64,000 nt of DNA. Source: Planctomycetaceae bacterium. GTDB lineage: Bacteria; Planctomycetota; Planctomycetia; Pirellulales; PALSA-1355. Position 1 is the stretch's first letter. Each line of letters starts with the position of its first letter. Below are positions 37,112 through 47,315 of the stretch, piece by piece. Under the pieces are notes generated by a model. That model did not search any database. It was not told the DNA's origin and was given only the letters and a program-made list of their open reading frames with translations. The stretch lies in the NCBI GenBank assembly GCA_003153375.1, contig PLYM01000212.1:1-64000 (forward strand), given 5' to 3'. A program made the position numbers and the translations under genes.

Positions 37112-39375
37112 TCAAAAGTCTTTTCGATAGATATACACGCAAGCCACGCCCAAAACCACGACCAGAAAAGCCATGTTGCTCCACACCGGTCCCCAAACGT
37201 CGAGATTCCGCCGGGTGTTTTCCGGATCGTTCAGCCGCACCGCGCCGGCCGGCGCATCCTTGGGCGTCAGCACATAGGTGACCGTGTCGTTCAACTGACC
37301 TGGCTTAGGAAAGATCGTGTACAACGGGTGCAGCACATAGCGATAGAATTTTTCGACGGCTGGCATGTCCGTCTGCCACTGGCGGAGCAGCTCGCCACGT
37401 TCGACGTCGTACTCGGTTACCCGCGTCAGACGATCGACGACCAACAGCTTCTGACCGTCGAAGGCCACGGCCGAAATATCCCCCTGCCCCGATGGCGACA
37501 AGGGTGCTTCCCGACGTTCGCGGACGTCGTACATCCACAGCGTCTGGTTATGAAAGACAATCGCCAGATAGCGACCATCGGGAGGCACGGCCAGCGACTC
37601 GCCCAGGCTGTCGGTCGGAAGAGCTACGGCGTCGAGGGGCTCGAGCCGGTCGTTGTAACGGTGCAATCGGCCATCGTCCAAAGCCAACAGCACCTCGCCG
37701 CCGGCAACAGCCGCCTGCCCGAATTGCTTGCTCGAAAATGTCTGCTCCCCGACCTGGCTGTACGTTCCCTTGTCGCCGCGTTGGTAAGTCACGAGCTTGA
37801 AACCGTCGAACAGCGCGATGGCGCCGGTCTGCGGATCGATCGCGGCGCTTAATAGCGGCCGGAGTTGCGTTTTGGGTCCGATATTGGCAAAACGGGCACC
37901 TTTGGATGGCAACGCCAGCCGAAAGCCGAGCAGGTTCAGGTCGGCTTGCTTGGCGGCCACGTCGCCTTCGAGGCGAAAGATGCCCTGCGACGCTGCCACG
38001 AGCACTTCGCTCTCGCGGCCTCCCAGCAACGCAGCAGCGCCGGAGGGCAGTGCCAGCCCTTCGTCGCGCCGCCAGCCGTCGGACTGTTTGCCGACCAGCA
38101 ATCGGTTTGACGACGAAAGTGGGCCAAAGCCGGGTCGCATCGTCGAGAAGGCAAAGATCCGCTTGCCGGCCGCGTCGTACAGGGGTCCGGCCAGGCGCTG
38201 GGGAATTGGGAAAGGAAGCTGTGCGTCGCGACCTATGAAGATCTTCTTCCAATCGTGTTCTTCGTCGCTCCAGCGAAACACGTCGCCACGGCTGACGCCC
38301 AGCAGGGTGTCGCCGGCCGGCACGATCGTGGTCATGCGACGCGGAGTGAGCGCGAACTGATCGATCAGCGACACCGCGGTGCCCAGCGACCAGCAGACAC
38401 CCCAGAACACGATGGCCAGCACGACCGAGACGATGGCGTTGCGCCAGATGATGCCGGCCAGTGCCGAGACACCGTAGTAAATCGCGAACAGAAACAGGTA
38501 CAGTGGAATCGCCCACAGCAGCCGGCCATTCCAGAGCCCGAAACGTAGTCCCAGCACGAGCCAAATTCCGCAGATCAGATAAGCGGCGTTGATGGCGATG
38601 AAGGCGCAACCGCCGACGAACTTGGCCAGGAACAGCCAGCCGCGCGAAATCGGCTTGCTCAGTAGCAAGTCGACCGGCCCCGGCTCAAACGTGACGGGGA
38701 TCATCGAGGCCGTCACCAGCACGGCCACGAACACGCCCGCAACGCCCAACAACGTGCCCAACGACCAGACGACCACTTGATTGATGGCCGGGAAAAGTTG
38801 CTCCGGCTCGACCGGCAGCGGCAGACCCAACTCCCAGCGGCCATAGCTCAGTTGCACCTGCTTGGCGGGGGCCGGAGCGATCTCAATGGGAAACGCCGCT
38901 TCGAGCGCCAGGCGATTGAAGCGGGCCACCTGATCGTTAGGCAGGTTCTCGAGTCCTTTGGCCAACAGCGCGCGGGCGGCGGCGGGCAATTTTATCTTGG
39001 CCCAGTTCTCCACTCGATAAAACTCGCGATTGGCGACCACGCCTTGCAGCGCGCGGGCCAGATTCAGTGGTCGCGCGGCTTCGGGGGCATCCGCGTCGGC
39101 TTTTGCCTCGAGCGATCGCCGCGTCGGATCGTCGAGCAGTGCCCAGATTCGTCCGCCCACGGTTGGTTCACTCAACTTGGACTGCGCGATAATTTTGGCC
39201 GTGAGCTGCCCGGGGTTGAGGATGTCGGCTTCGCGCAGATAGCCGCCGGCTTGTTCGATCACACCCAGCGGCAACAGGGCCAGCAGAAACACCGTCGTGG
39301 CGCCCAGCAGAATCCACAGCACGCGCGAGACCAGGGCCTCGTGAAACGAGTCGGCGATGACGGCCAGGTAGGGTC

Positions 39376-39379
<4 letters not shown>
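37112..39379 (-). CDS. ABC-2-type permease with a C-terminal propeller-like domain
   Basis: A 755-residue inner-membrane protein. Residues 1-35 hold a first span, followed by a periplasmic region (about 40-190). A cluster of spans then covers about 200-340: VVVWSLGTLLGVAGVFVAVLVTASMIP, then FEPGPVDLLLSKPISRGWLFLAKFVGG, the ABC-2 coupling region. From about 345 to 720 is a soluble part rich in short beta repeats (e.g. DGRYLAIVFHNQTLWMYDV, ISAVAFDGQKLLVVD), resembling a WD40-type propeller. A last span (about 728-748) ends YIYRKDF. The ATPase gene upstream overlaps its start by 4 bp (ATGA), so the two form one exporter. Substrate unknown. Confidence 0.8.
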
Positions 39380-40332
<953 letters not shown>

Positions 40333-40345
40333 GGGAGTATCATAA

Positions 40346-40379
40346 TAGTGGCTCGTGGTGGGTGGTTAGTGGATAGTAG
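40346..40379. repeat. GTGG/TTAG-rich short repeat in a divergent promoter region
   Basis: A stretch of imperfect GTGGnTnGTGG units (TAGTGGCTCGTGGTGGGTGG followed by TTAGTGGATAGTAG) between the ABC ATPase start (minus) and the hydrolase start (plus). It resembles the short G/T-rich sequences dispersed in some planctomycete genomes; this is recollection only. Confidence 0.3.
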
Positions 40380-40473
40380 TCAAGGATGGGGAAATTGATC
40401 GGTTGCGACGTGGGGCTAGAATTGGCGTCGTCGGCACGTCGACCTGTGAGAAGACGGTGAGAACCCGGCGAGA

Positions 40474-41412
40474 ATGACGATGCGACGGATCTGGCTGATC
40501 GTGGCGATATTTGGGTGGCTGGCGGCGGGCACGGCCACGGTGGCGCTCGCGGGATTCGATGAACTGACCCGTGAGCAGGCCGAGGCCGAGCGGCGGCAAT
40601 TGTTGGGCGGGCGGCATGAGCAGGTTCCGGCGATGGCGGCGTTTCGAAAGTCGGCCGAGGACGTCGCTTACCCGAGCGGCGAGCTTCGCTTGCCTGGATA
40701 TCTTTACCGGCCCGAAGGCCAGGGTCCGTTTCCGGCCATGATTTGGAATCATGGCAGCGAGAAGGATCCGAAAGCACAGCCGGAGTTGGCTCGATTCTAT
40801 ACGCAGCAAGGATACCTGTTCTTCGTGCCGATCCGGCGTGGGCACGCCGGCGCGCCGGGGGAGTACATCGTCGACCTGCAGGAAGCGGCGCGCAAGCAAG
40901 GGCCCGACCTGAAGGCGACACAAAAGAAAACCGTCGAACTGCACGAGCTCGCCAACCGTGACGTCGTGGCCGCCGTGGCGTGGCTCATGGAGCAGCCGCA
41001 AGTGGACCGCGAGCGGATCGTGATGTCCGGTGTTTCTTATGGCGGCATTCAGACATTGCTCACCGCCGAGAAGGGGCTCGGGCTGCGGGCGTTCATCCCC
41101 TTTGCGCCGGCGGCGATGTCGTTTGCCAACACGGCACTTCGCGAGCGGTTGGTGCTGGCGGCCCGCAACGCCCAGGCGCCGGTGTTTTTGCTCCAGGCGC
41201 AGAACGACTACAGCATCGGTCCCAGCGAACTGTTGGCGCCAATTCTCAAGGAGCGGGGGCGCCCGAACGGCTCCAAGGTCTATTCTGCCTTCGGCGTCAC
41301 GCCGCAGCAGGGGCACGGCACGTTTGCTTGCTGGAGCCTGGGAATTCTCGAGTGGGGCGAGAATGTGGCCAAGTTCCTCGACGAGGCCCTCGGAAAGAAG
41401 CCCGAGCGCTAG
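40474..41412 (+). CDS. Exported dienelactone-hydrolase-like alpha/beta hydrolase
   Basis: A 312-residue serine hydrolase with a signal peptide (RRIWLIVAIFGWLAAGTATVALAG). The alpha/beta-hydrolase triad is intact: nucleophile in MSGVSYGGIQ (G-x-S-x-G), acid Asp in LQAQNDYSIGP and His in QQGHGTFACW. The oxyanion strand is PAMIWNHGSEKD. It most resembles dienelactone hydrolase or S9-type peptidase domains. The substrate is unknown. Two ATGs (40474, 40480) are possible; GCGAGA lies just upstream. Confidence 0.8.
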   Translation: MTMRRIWLIVAIFGWLAAGTATVALAGFDELTREQAEAERRQLLGGRHEQVPAMAAFRKSAEDVAYPSGELRLPGYLYRPEGQGPFPAMIWNHGSEKDPKAQPELARFYTQQGYLFFVPIRRGHAGAPGEYIVDLQEAARKQGPDLKATQKKTVELHELANRDVVAAVAWLMEQPQVDRERIVMSGVSYGGIQTLLTAEKGLGLRAFIPFAPAAMSFANTALRERLVLAARNAQAPVFLLQAQNDYSIGPSELLAPILKERGRPNGSKVYSAFGVTPQQGHGTFACWSLGILEWGENVAKFLDEALGKKPER

Positions 41413-41444
41413 CAGGGCAGCTGCTGGAACGCGTGGAAAGGGAG

Positions 41445-41506
41445 ACGTGTGCCACTTTCTTTGTCAGCGACAAATAAGCACCTGGCTGGCAGAGCCAGTG
41501 GCACAC
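41445..41506. repeat. Palindromic REP-like element
   Basis: A perfect 10-bp inverted repeat, GTGTGCCACT (41447-41456) and AGTGGCACAC (41497-41506), encloses a second small hairpin CTGGCT-GGCAG-AGCCAG (41482-41498). It lies between the hydrolase stop (plus) and the small minus-strand gene that ends at 41536. I recall the GGCAGAGCCAGTGGCACAC core as a dispersed planctomycete repeat; unverified. Confidence 0.6.
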
Positions 41507-41535
41507 GGCCGTTGCTTTTCCCGCGGAGGTGCGAT

Positions 41536-41742
41536 TTAGCGCACTTCGAAATCAGCGGACCAAAATCCCGCCAACTCCGATTCCGCGAACACCGGCGGAA
41601 CCCAGTTTGGACGCTTGAATCCGCTGCGTCGGGCCCTCTCGCGGGGGCTCCAAGTTTGGCGGATGGCCTCACTCCGTCGGCGAATTTCCTCTGGGGTCGG
41701 GTCCGTGGCCGACATGTCTGAATTGCGCGCTCTGCGTATCAT
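41536..41742 (-). CDS. Small hypothetical protein (TPEEIRRR-type)
   Basis: A predicted 68-residue, strongly charged soluble protein: MIRRARNSDMSATDPTPEEI... followed by RQTWSPRERARRSG and a Trp/Pro-rich tail. The start at 41742 has AGAGG 8 bases upstream; 25 upstream in-frame residues look unrelated. The pattern TPEEIRRR ... IR-x-x-WS-x-x-E-R-x-x-R resembles very small planctomycete proteins of unknown function, which supports it as a real gene. No function can be assigned. Confidence 0.55.
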   Translation of the reverse strand: MIRRARNSDMSATDPTPEEIRRRSEAIRQTWSPRERARRSGFKRPNWVPPVFAESELAGFWSADFEVR

Positions 41743-42160
41743 GTCGATCGCCTCTCTCGAAGAAAAGATGTGAAACGAGCCAGACAAGGCTGCGCGAAGG
41801 CAGTTCGTGCAGTGCAATCAAAAAGTTCCCTGTTCCCACAAGGACACGTTTATTACGCAGCTGCGGAAGATTGGGTCAGAAAAACGGCCCGAAAATCTTT
41901 CGTCACCGCGCTACACCCGTGAATCGGTCACGCCGCGCTTGAAGATGTGATAGGTAAGCGCTTCGTGATCAGTAGTTTTATATCCCTCGATTCTCGCACA
42001 ATCAAGGATTGCCTAATAAAAAGCTGATAGGTTGCGCGATCTAGCAAGAATGTGGGCAAATCGGAGGAAATGCTTGTTGCGACAACCGTGCGGACGCGAG
42101 TTGCCGAGGGGAGGCGCCAGCCGTCAATCGACGTGCAAAAAGCGGGTTTGCCTGGCGACG
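41743..42160. other. AT-richer gap, no gene recognised
   Basis: 418 bp whose base use is visibly less GC-rich than the surroundings (e.g. around 41950-42040). All frames are closed or short. No tRNA cloverleaf, attachment-site repeat or transposase remnant was identified. It may be a scar of lost DNA. Confidence 0.35.
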
Positions 42161-42364
42161 CTAGTGGGGGTCTTTTTTCACAAGCTGCCAGGCACCCCAC
42201 AGGCCGAGCGCGGCCGCAGTGCCAATCGCCACGAGCACCATGTTCGCGACGTTGTCGGGAACATCGTACTTATGGATCTGGGGGTGACTGGCGATAAAGA
42301 CCATGGCCGCGTGCCCCGAGATGGCGGCCGCCAGAATGAGAATTGCCCCCGCGATTTTGTTCAC
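42161..42364 (-). CDS. Small two-span membrane protein
   Basis: A 67-residue protein with two hydrophobic spans (about 4-26 and 41-61) separated by a polar loop, HPQIHKYDVPDNVAN. It has a GTG start with AAGGAG about 9 bases upstream, which supports expression. The tail is basic (WQLVKKDPH). It resembles small planctomycete membrane proteins of unknown role. It stands alone between gene-poor stretches. Confidence 0.6.
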   Translation of the reverse strand: MNKIAGAILILAAAISGHAAMVFIASHPQIHKYDVPDNVANMVLVAIGTAAALGLWGAWQLVKKDPH

Positions 42365-42766
42365 GGTATCCGCTCCTTGCCCGGCTGCGTCCGGTCGAGT
42401 TCCGCACTCTCGGCGGCGACTGCACAGCTAACCCCTGGACCAACTGGTCGCCGACGGAATAGGCTGCGAGCCTCGTTTCGCGACCGTCGGGCTTCGACTA
42501 AAATGGCCCGCGCACTGCGAGCAGCCAAAAATGACACCCTGTTGTTAGCCTAACCCACGGTGATAGCGATGCAAGATACCCATGTCACTTTTGCATTGCC
42601 CAAATTAATGTCCCGAAAGAGCCGAAATGGCCACGGCACCTGGGTCTCGCCAGCGGGCGAAGTCGAGCGGGCTGCTGCGGGATGACTAGAATAAGCCGCT
42701 GACGAGGCGTCCTACCGAAATCGCGTTCCGCCAACTCGGGCTTCAAGCCGCCCGTCTGAACTGACC
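42365..42766. other. Intergenic region upstream of the PurU-like gene
   Basis: About 400 bp between the small membrane gene (minus) and the formyltetrahydrofolate deformylase-like gene (plus). No well-spaced promoter hexamers, riboswitch or RNA gene were recognised. A short AT-rich patch (CCCAAATTAATGTCC) lies near 42600. Confidence 0.35.
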
Positions 42767-43618
42767 ATGCAAGTCATCGTTACCGCTGTCGGACCCGACA
42801 ACCGGGGCCTGGCCGATCCGATCATTCACCATTTGACGGGTCGGGGCGCCAACATTTCGGAAATCCAGATGTACGACCATGACGAACAGAGCGTGTTCGC
42901 CATGTTGCTGCGGATTGAAATTCCGCTCGAGGTGTGGCCCTCGCTGCGCGGCGAGCTGGCCCAGATCGGTCAGCTCAAGGGGCTTTCGATTCGTGTCTGG
43001 TCGCCCGACGAGCGGAGGCAACGCCCGCGGCTGGCAATCTGCACCACGGTTCGTCCCGAGCCGGCGCTGGCGCTACTGCGCGCGATCCGCGACGGCCAGG
43101 TGAAAGCCGAACCGGCCGTGATGCTGGGGAATCGGCCCACGTGCCGGTCGCTGGCCGAGCAGTTTGGCGTCGATTGGCACACGATCGGCGACGACGAGGG
43201 CGTGGCCGACGACGACCGGTTGATCGAGCTTTGCGATCAGTACGAGATCGACTATCTGATCCTGGCACGCTATATGCGCGTCTTGCCGGCCAGCAGTTGT
43301 TGGAAGTATGCCGGTGGAAGAATCATCAATTTGCACCACGGTCTGTTGCCGAGCTTCCCGGGTATGCGTCCCTATCATGAGGCCTTTGCCAGTCGTATGT
43401 TGACCTTTGGCGCGACGTGCCATTTCATCGTGCCCGAATTGGACGCCGGCAATCAGATCATCTATCAATCGACCTTCGCGGCGAACCACGGCATGAAGCT
43501 CGACGAGATCATCCGCCGCGGTCAGGAGGACAACGAGCCGCATTGCCTGGTCGAAGGCGTGCGGCGGGTTGTCGACCGCGAAGTGCGACTGCACTTTCAC
43601 CGCGTGGTGGGTCGCTAA
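42767..43618 (+). CDS. purU: Formyltetrahydrofolate deformylase
   Basis: A 283-residue cytoplasmic enzyme that hydrolyses 10-formyl-THF to THF and formate. The N-terminal ACT domain (about 1-80) opens VIVTAVGPDNRGLADPI. The C-terminal formyltransferase fold (about 85-275) holds the catalytic triad Asn188, His190 (INLHHGLLPSFPG) and Asp226 (ATCHFIVPELDAG). GMRPYHEAF corresponds to the family's GAKPYHQA. All catalytic residues appear intact. It lies 271 bp upstream of the phosphonate-type oxidoreductase, so membership of that cluster is possible but not shown. Confidence 0.9.
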   Translation: MQVIVTAVGPDNRGLADPIIHHLTGRGANISEIQMYDHDEQSVFAMLLRIEIPLEVWPSLRGELAQIGQLKGLSIRVWSPDERRQRPRLAICTTVRPEPALALLRAIRDGQVKAEPAVMLGNRPTCRSLAEQFGVDWHTIGDDEGVADDDRLIELCDQYEIDYLILARYMRVLPASSCWKYAGGRIINLHHGLLPSFPGMRPYHEAFASRMLTFGATCHFIVPELDAGNQIIYQSTFAANHGMKLDEIIRRGQEDNEPHCLVEGVRRVVDREVRLHFHRVVGR

Positions 43619-43757
43619 CGCGGGCTCAAAAACTGCGCGCCGCGCATGCCATCGATTGACAAGCCTGGCTCGTTGTCGAACTCCGACCTCGACGATGCCG
43701 CCAATTGAGTAACGATGGTATCCCGCGTTTGGAATGTGCCCAATCGAGAACTGGATG

Positions 43758-43769
43758 ATTCAATTGAAT
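43758..43769. promoter_or_regulatory. 12-bp perfect palindrome, candidate operator
   Basis: ATTCAATTGAAT lies in a local AT-rich island 120 bp upstream of the FAD oxidoreductase gene that opens the phosphonate cluster. The symmetry suits a dimeric regulator. No regulator gene is adjacent, and I could not place a promoter around it. Confidence 0.3.
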
Positions 43770-43889
43770 TTAGTTTATTACGATGGCCGCAGCCGTCACC
43801 CGCTGGCCAAGTGGCCACGGCTCTTGTAGAACGGGTTGGTCACCGGCTGGTGCCATGTGTGACGCCCCTGCCCCGACGGTTTCAGCAGC

Positions 43890-45010
43890 ATGACAGTAGC
43901 AAAGTATGACGACGCGGTTGTCGGCGCCGGAATCCTCGGCCTGGCTCACGCCTTTCATTTGGCTCGCGCGGGGCGCCAGGTGATCGTGTTCGAGCGCAGC
44001 GCCCGGGCGGTCGGGGCGTCCATCCGCAATTTCGGCATGCTTTGGCCCGTGGGGCAGCCGGCCGGAGCCTTGCACGAGTTGGCGCTGGCGAGTCGCGAGC
44101 ATTGGTTGGGCGTATTGGCGGGGGCCGGATTGTGGCACGAACAGACCGGTTCGCTGCACCTGGCCTATCATGACGACGAAGCCCAGACCCTGGCCGAGTT
44201 CGTGAGCACCGCCGATGCGTCCTATCGGTGTGAGCTGCTCGAGCCGGCCGACGTGGCCGCGAAGTCGGCAGCCGTGGTGCAGCGTGGGCTCGTGGCTGGC
44301 ATGTGGAGCCCGACCGAGATTTGCGTCGACCCGCGCGAAGTGATTGCCGCCCTGCCGGCATGGCTGGCGTGCAATTCGAGTTCGGCACGGCGGTCGCCGC
44401 CTATGAACGACCCCGCGTGGTGGCGGGTGGTCGAACCTGGGCGGCCGATCGTTTGCTCGTGTGCACGGGCGATGACCTGCAGACGCTTTATCCCGAGGCT
44501 TATGTCGGCGCGGGATTGTTTCGTTGCAAACTGCAGATGATGCGAACTGCCAGCTATGGTGGGCGGTTTCGACTGGGACCCATGCTCGCCGGCGGTCTGA
44601 CATTGCGGCACTATAAGAATTTTCAAAGCTGTCCGACGCTGGCGGCGGTCAAGGAGCGCGTGGCACGCCAGAACCCGGAATTCGATCACTATGGCGTACA
44701 CGTCATGGCATCGCAAAACGGCCAGGGCGAGCTCGTGCTGGGCGACTCGCACGAATATGACGCCGACATTGAACCGTTTGATAAGCCCGAGATCGACGCG
44801 CTGATTCTCGACTATCTGCGAACGTTCCTGAACGTGCCCGAGTTGCAAATCGCGGCTCGTTGGCATGGCATCTACGTCAAGCACCCGCGAGACGCTTACT
44901 TTGTCGCGCAGCCGGCGCCGGGCGTCACCGCCGTCACGGGCGTCGGCGGCGCCGGCATGACGCTTTCGTTCGGCCTGGCCGAGCATGTCCTGCGCTCGAT
45001 TGAAGGGTGA
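43890..45010 (+). pseudogene. Phosphonate-associated FAD-dependent oxidoreductase (TIGR03364 type), frameshifted
   Basis: A DadA/sarcosine-oxidase-like flavoprotein typical of aminophosphonate catabolic clusters. The first frame (from ATG 43890) has the FAD fold VGAGILGLAHA (residues 11-21), SIRNFGMLWPVGQPAG and WSPTEICVDPREVIAALPAWLA. It then shifts near 44360-44372. The expected continuation (GVQFEFGTAVAAYERP ... LLVCTGDD ... VTGVGGAGMTLSFGLAEHVL) is in the frame two positions on and runs to the stop at 45010. Joined, the two give about 372 residues, the family length. The change amounts to a net loss of one base (modulo 3), perhaps with a few missing codons. No slippery heptamer is visible, so this is either a real mutation or a sequencing error. 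Confidence 0.85.
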
Positions 45011-45014
45011 ACCC

Positions 45015-45692
45015 ATGCCCATCGATTTGGTGATTTTCGATATGGCGGGCACGACCGTCAACGACGACGACGGTGTGAACCGGTGCGTCCGCGCGGCCCT
45101 GGCCGAGGTGGGCATCACGGTCACGCGCGAAGCGGTCAACGCGGTGATGGGCATTCCCAAGCCCATCGCCCTGCGGCGGCTGATCGAAGACTCGCCGCGG
45201 CGGGATCTGCTGGGACGGTTGGATGACATTCACAGCGACTTTGTGCGTCGGATGATCGCCTTCTATCAAACCGATCCGTCGGTACACGAAATCGACGGCG
45301 CCGCCGACACCTTTCGCCGGTTGCGGGCCGCGGGCATCAAAGTGGCGCTCGATACCGGTTTCACGCGCGACATCGTCGACGTGGTCCTGACACGGCTTGG
45401 TTGGAGCGACGATCGATTGATCGACGCCACCGTCACCAGCGACGAAGTGCACCGCGGCCGGCCGCATCCCGATATGGTTCACAAAGCGATGCGCGACTTG
45501 GGCGTGAAAGACGCGAGGTGCGTGGCGAAGGTCGGCGACACGCCGTCTGATCTGGAAGAGGGCAACAACGCCGGCTGCGGCCTGGTCGTCGGCGTCACCG
45601 GGGGCTCCCATACGGCCGAGCAATTAAGGCCTTTCCGACACACGCATCTGATTGGCAGCGTCCGCGAGTTGCCGGCGATTCTGGGACTTTAG
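45015..45692 (+). CDS. Phosphonatase-like HAD hydrolase (TIGR03351/PhnX-related)
   Basis: A 225-residue HAD-superfamily enzyme. Motif I is IFDMAGTTVND with nucleophile Asp9; DMAGTTV parallels DWAGTTV/I of phosphonoacetaldehyde hydrolase. The C1-cap contains VMGIPK with Lys49, aligned with the Schiff-base Lys53 of Bacillus PhnX by eye. Motif II is ALDTGF, motif III Lys is in HRGRPHPDM, and motif IV is VAKVGDTPSDLEEG. Related enzymes hydrolyse phosphonoacetaldehyde to acetaldehyde and phosphate, but this subfamily may act on other phosphorylated substrates. GAAGGGTGA precedes the start. It begins 4 bp after the frameshifted oxidoreductase, clearly the same operon. Confidence 0.8.
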   Translation: MPIDLVIFDMAGTTVNDDDGVNRCVRAALAEVGITVTREAVNAVMGIPKPIALRRLIEDSPRRDLLGRLDDIHSDFVRRMIAFYQTDPSVHEIDGAADTFRRLRAAGIKVALDTGFTRDIVDVVLTRLGWSDDRLIDATVTSDEVHRGRPHPDMVHKAMRDLGVKDARCVAKVGDTPSDLEEGNNAGCGLVVGVTGGSHTAEQLRPFRHTHLIGSVRELPAILGL

Positions 45693-45707
45693 TTTCAAGG
45701 GGACCGC

Positions 45708-47276
45708 ATGACGAAATGGTTGGGGATGTTGCTGATCGCGATGGCGATCGTACTGAGCGGTCAAGCGGCGGCGATCGAGATCGGTGCGAACGTGGGGCCG
45801 GTTAATCTGACGGCCCTCTCGGGCGACCGGATCGTGATGAACAACTACGGCGAGCGGCCGGCCACCGTGGTGTTGTTCCTGTCGGGGCGGTGCGAGGCGA
45901 GCGAACGGGCGATCGCGGACATGAATCGGTCGTTCGAGAAGTTGCGACATCGCGGCGTGCTGTTCGTGGGCGTGTGCTCGAACCCCGAGGAGAGTGGCGA
46001 AGAGCTGCGCACGTTTTCACAACGCCGCGGCATGATCTTTCCCCTCTATCGCGATCCCGATGGCAAGGTCGCCCGGCAATTCGGCGCCCGCGTGAGTCCG
46101 GAGTTATTCCTGCTCGACCGCCAGGGCGTGCTCCAGTTCCACGGTGGGCTGCAGGATGCAGCGGCACGCAAGGCATTCGAAGCGGCCATGAGCAGCGTGC
46201 TGCGGAAGCAGCCCCCGGAGGTGACGACGGTGGCCGCCGAGGGCACGCCGTTGGAGCGGCCGGGACCGAAGCGCGAGGTTGACGATCTCTATGGCGAGGT
46301 TTCATTTTCGTCGGAGTTGGTTTTCAATCGCGTCGCCGGAGCGGCGGCCCATCATTGCTCAACGATCTGCGAAGCGGGCAACAAGGACTTGCTGTGCCTG
46401 TGGTATGGCGGCACCTATGAAAGCGCCGACGATCAGAAGCTGTTCTTGGCTCGCAGGAAGCCCGGCGAGTGCAACTGGGGAACGCCGCAACCGCTGATCC
46501 AAAACACGGCGCAGCCGCCCGGCAACGGCGTCATTTTTCGCGACGCCAGCGATCGGGTGTGGATCGTGTGGTGCCGCGTGGAAGGCACGCGGCCGATGGG
46601 CCGAGGCGAGGGTTGGGGACGCTGCCGGCTGTTCGATCGTACCTCGACCGACCACGGCGCCACCTGGAGCGAAGATCGGCCCATGCTCGGTGAAACCGTC
46701 TGGTGCGTGCCGCGCAATCCGCCGATCGCCCTCAAGGACGGCACCCTGCTGCTGCCGGTTGAAGGAAGTTGGCAAGGCGCCGAGGGCTCGCACTTTCTGA
46801 CGCTGGCCCCGGGTGCGACCGACTGGCAGCGGGCTGGTTTCACCAGCGGCGGCAGCCAGCCGGCCGTCGTGCAACGAAACGATGGTTCGCTGCTGGCCCT
46901 GTTACGGCATTCGCGAAACATTCGCCAAATCGAATCGCGCGATGGCGGACTAACCTGGACCAAGGCCGAAGCGACGGCGCTCAAAAACCCCGATGCCGGC
47001 ATCACGATGACCCGGCTGACCAATGGCCACCTGGTGCTGGTCTACAACGACTCGCAGACCAGCCGCACACCGCTGTCGATCACGCGATCGGTCGACGAGG
47101 GGAAAACCTGGGACAAGCCGTTGGATCTCGAATCGACGCCCGGCGAGTATTCCTATCCGTGCATCATTCAGGCCGCCGACGGCAATCTGCACATCACCTA
47201 CACCTTCCGTCGCTACGCCATCAAGCACGTCGAGCTGAACGAAGACTGGCTCGTTCGCTGGGAGCGGTCGGACTGA
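45708..47276 (+). CDS. Secreted redoxin-sialidase fusion protein
   Basis: A 522-residue exported protein with a signal peptide (MTKWLGMLLIAMAIVLSGQAAA is the N-terminal hydrophobic segment, cleaved near residue 22). Residues about 25-165 form a thioredoxin-like (AhpC/TlpA) domain, with VVLFLSGRC62-E-A-S65 at the active-site position: one Cys in C-x-x-S form. Residues about 190-520 are a BNR/sialidase-like propeller with Asp-box-like motifs STDHGATW, ESRDGGLTW and SVDEGKTWDKP. It follows the HAD gene by 15 bp and so sits inside the phosphonate cluster. Sialidase activity is unproven: I could not confirm the Arg triad and Tyr nucleophile. Confidence 0.75.
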   Translation: MTKWLGMLLIAMAIVLSGQAAAIEIGANVGPVNLTALSGDRIVMNNYGERPATVVLFLSGRCEASERAIADMNRSFEKLRHRGVLFVGVCSNPEESGEELRTFSQRRGMIFPLYRDPDGKVARQFGARVSPELFLLDRQGVLQFHGGLQDAAARKAFEAAMSSVLRKQPPEVTTVAAEGTPLERPGPKREVDDLYGEVSFSSELVFNRVAGAAAHHCSTICEAGNKDLLCLWYGGTYESADDQKLFLARRKPGECNWGTPQPLIQNTAQPPGNGVIFRDASDRVWIVWCRVEGTRPMGRGEGWGRCRLFDRTSTDHGATWSEDRPMLGETVWCVPRNPPIALKDGTLLLPVEGSWQGAEGSHFLTLAPGATDWQRAGFTSGGSQPAVVQRNDGSLLALLRHSRNIRQIESRDGGLTWTKAEATALKNPDAGITMTRLTNGHLVLVYNDSQTSRTPLSITRSVDEGKTWDKPLDLESTPGEYSYPCIIQAADGNLHITYTFRRYAIKHVELNEDWLVRWERSD

Positions 47277-47315
47277 ACGACTTTGCGGCGAATCACCGGC
47301 GCGATTCGGTAACCG

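Noticed and set aside
44355-44375. Programmed ribosomal frameshift
   Set aside because: No slippery heptamer or following pseudoknot could be seen, and a few codons also appear to be missing.
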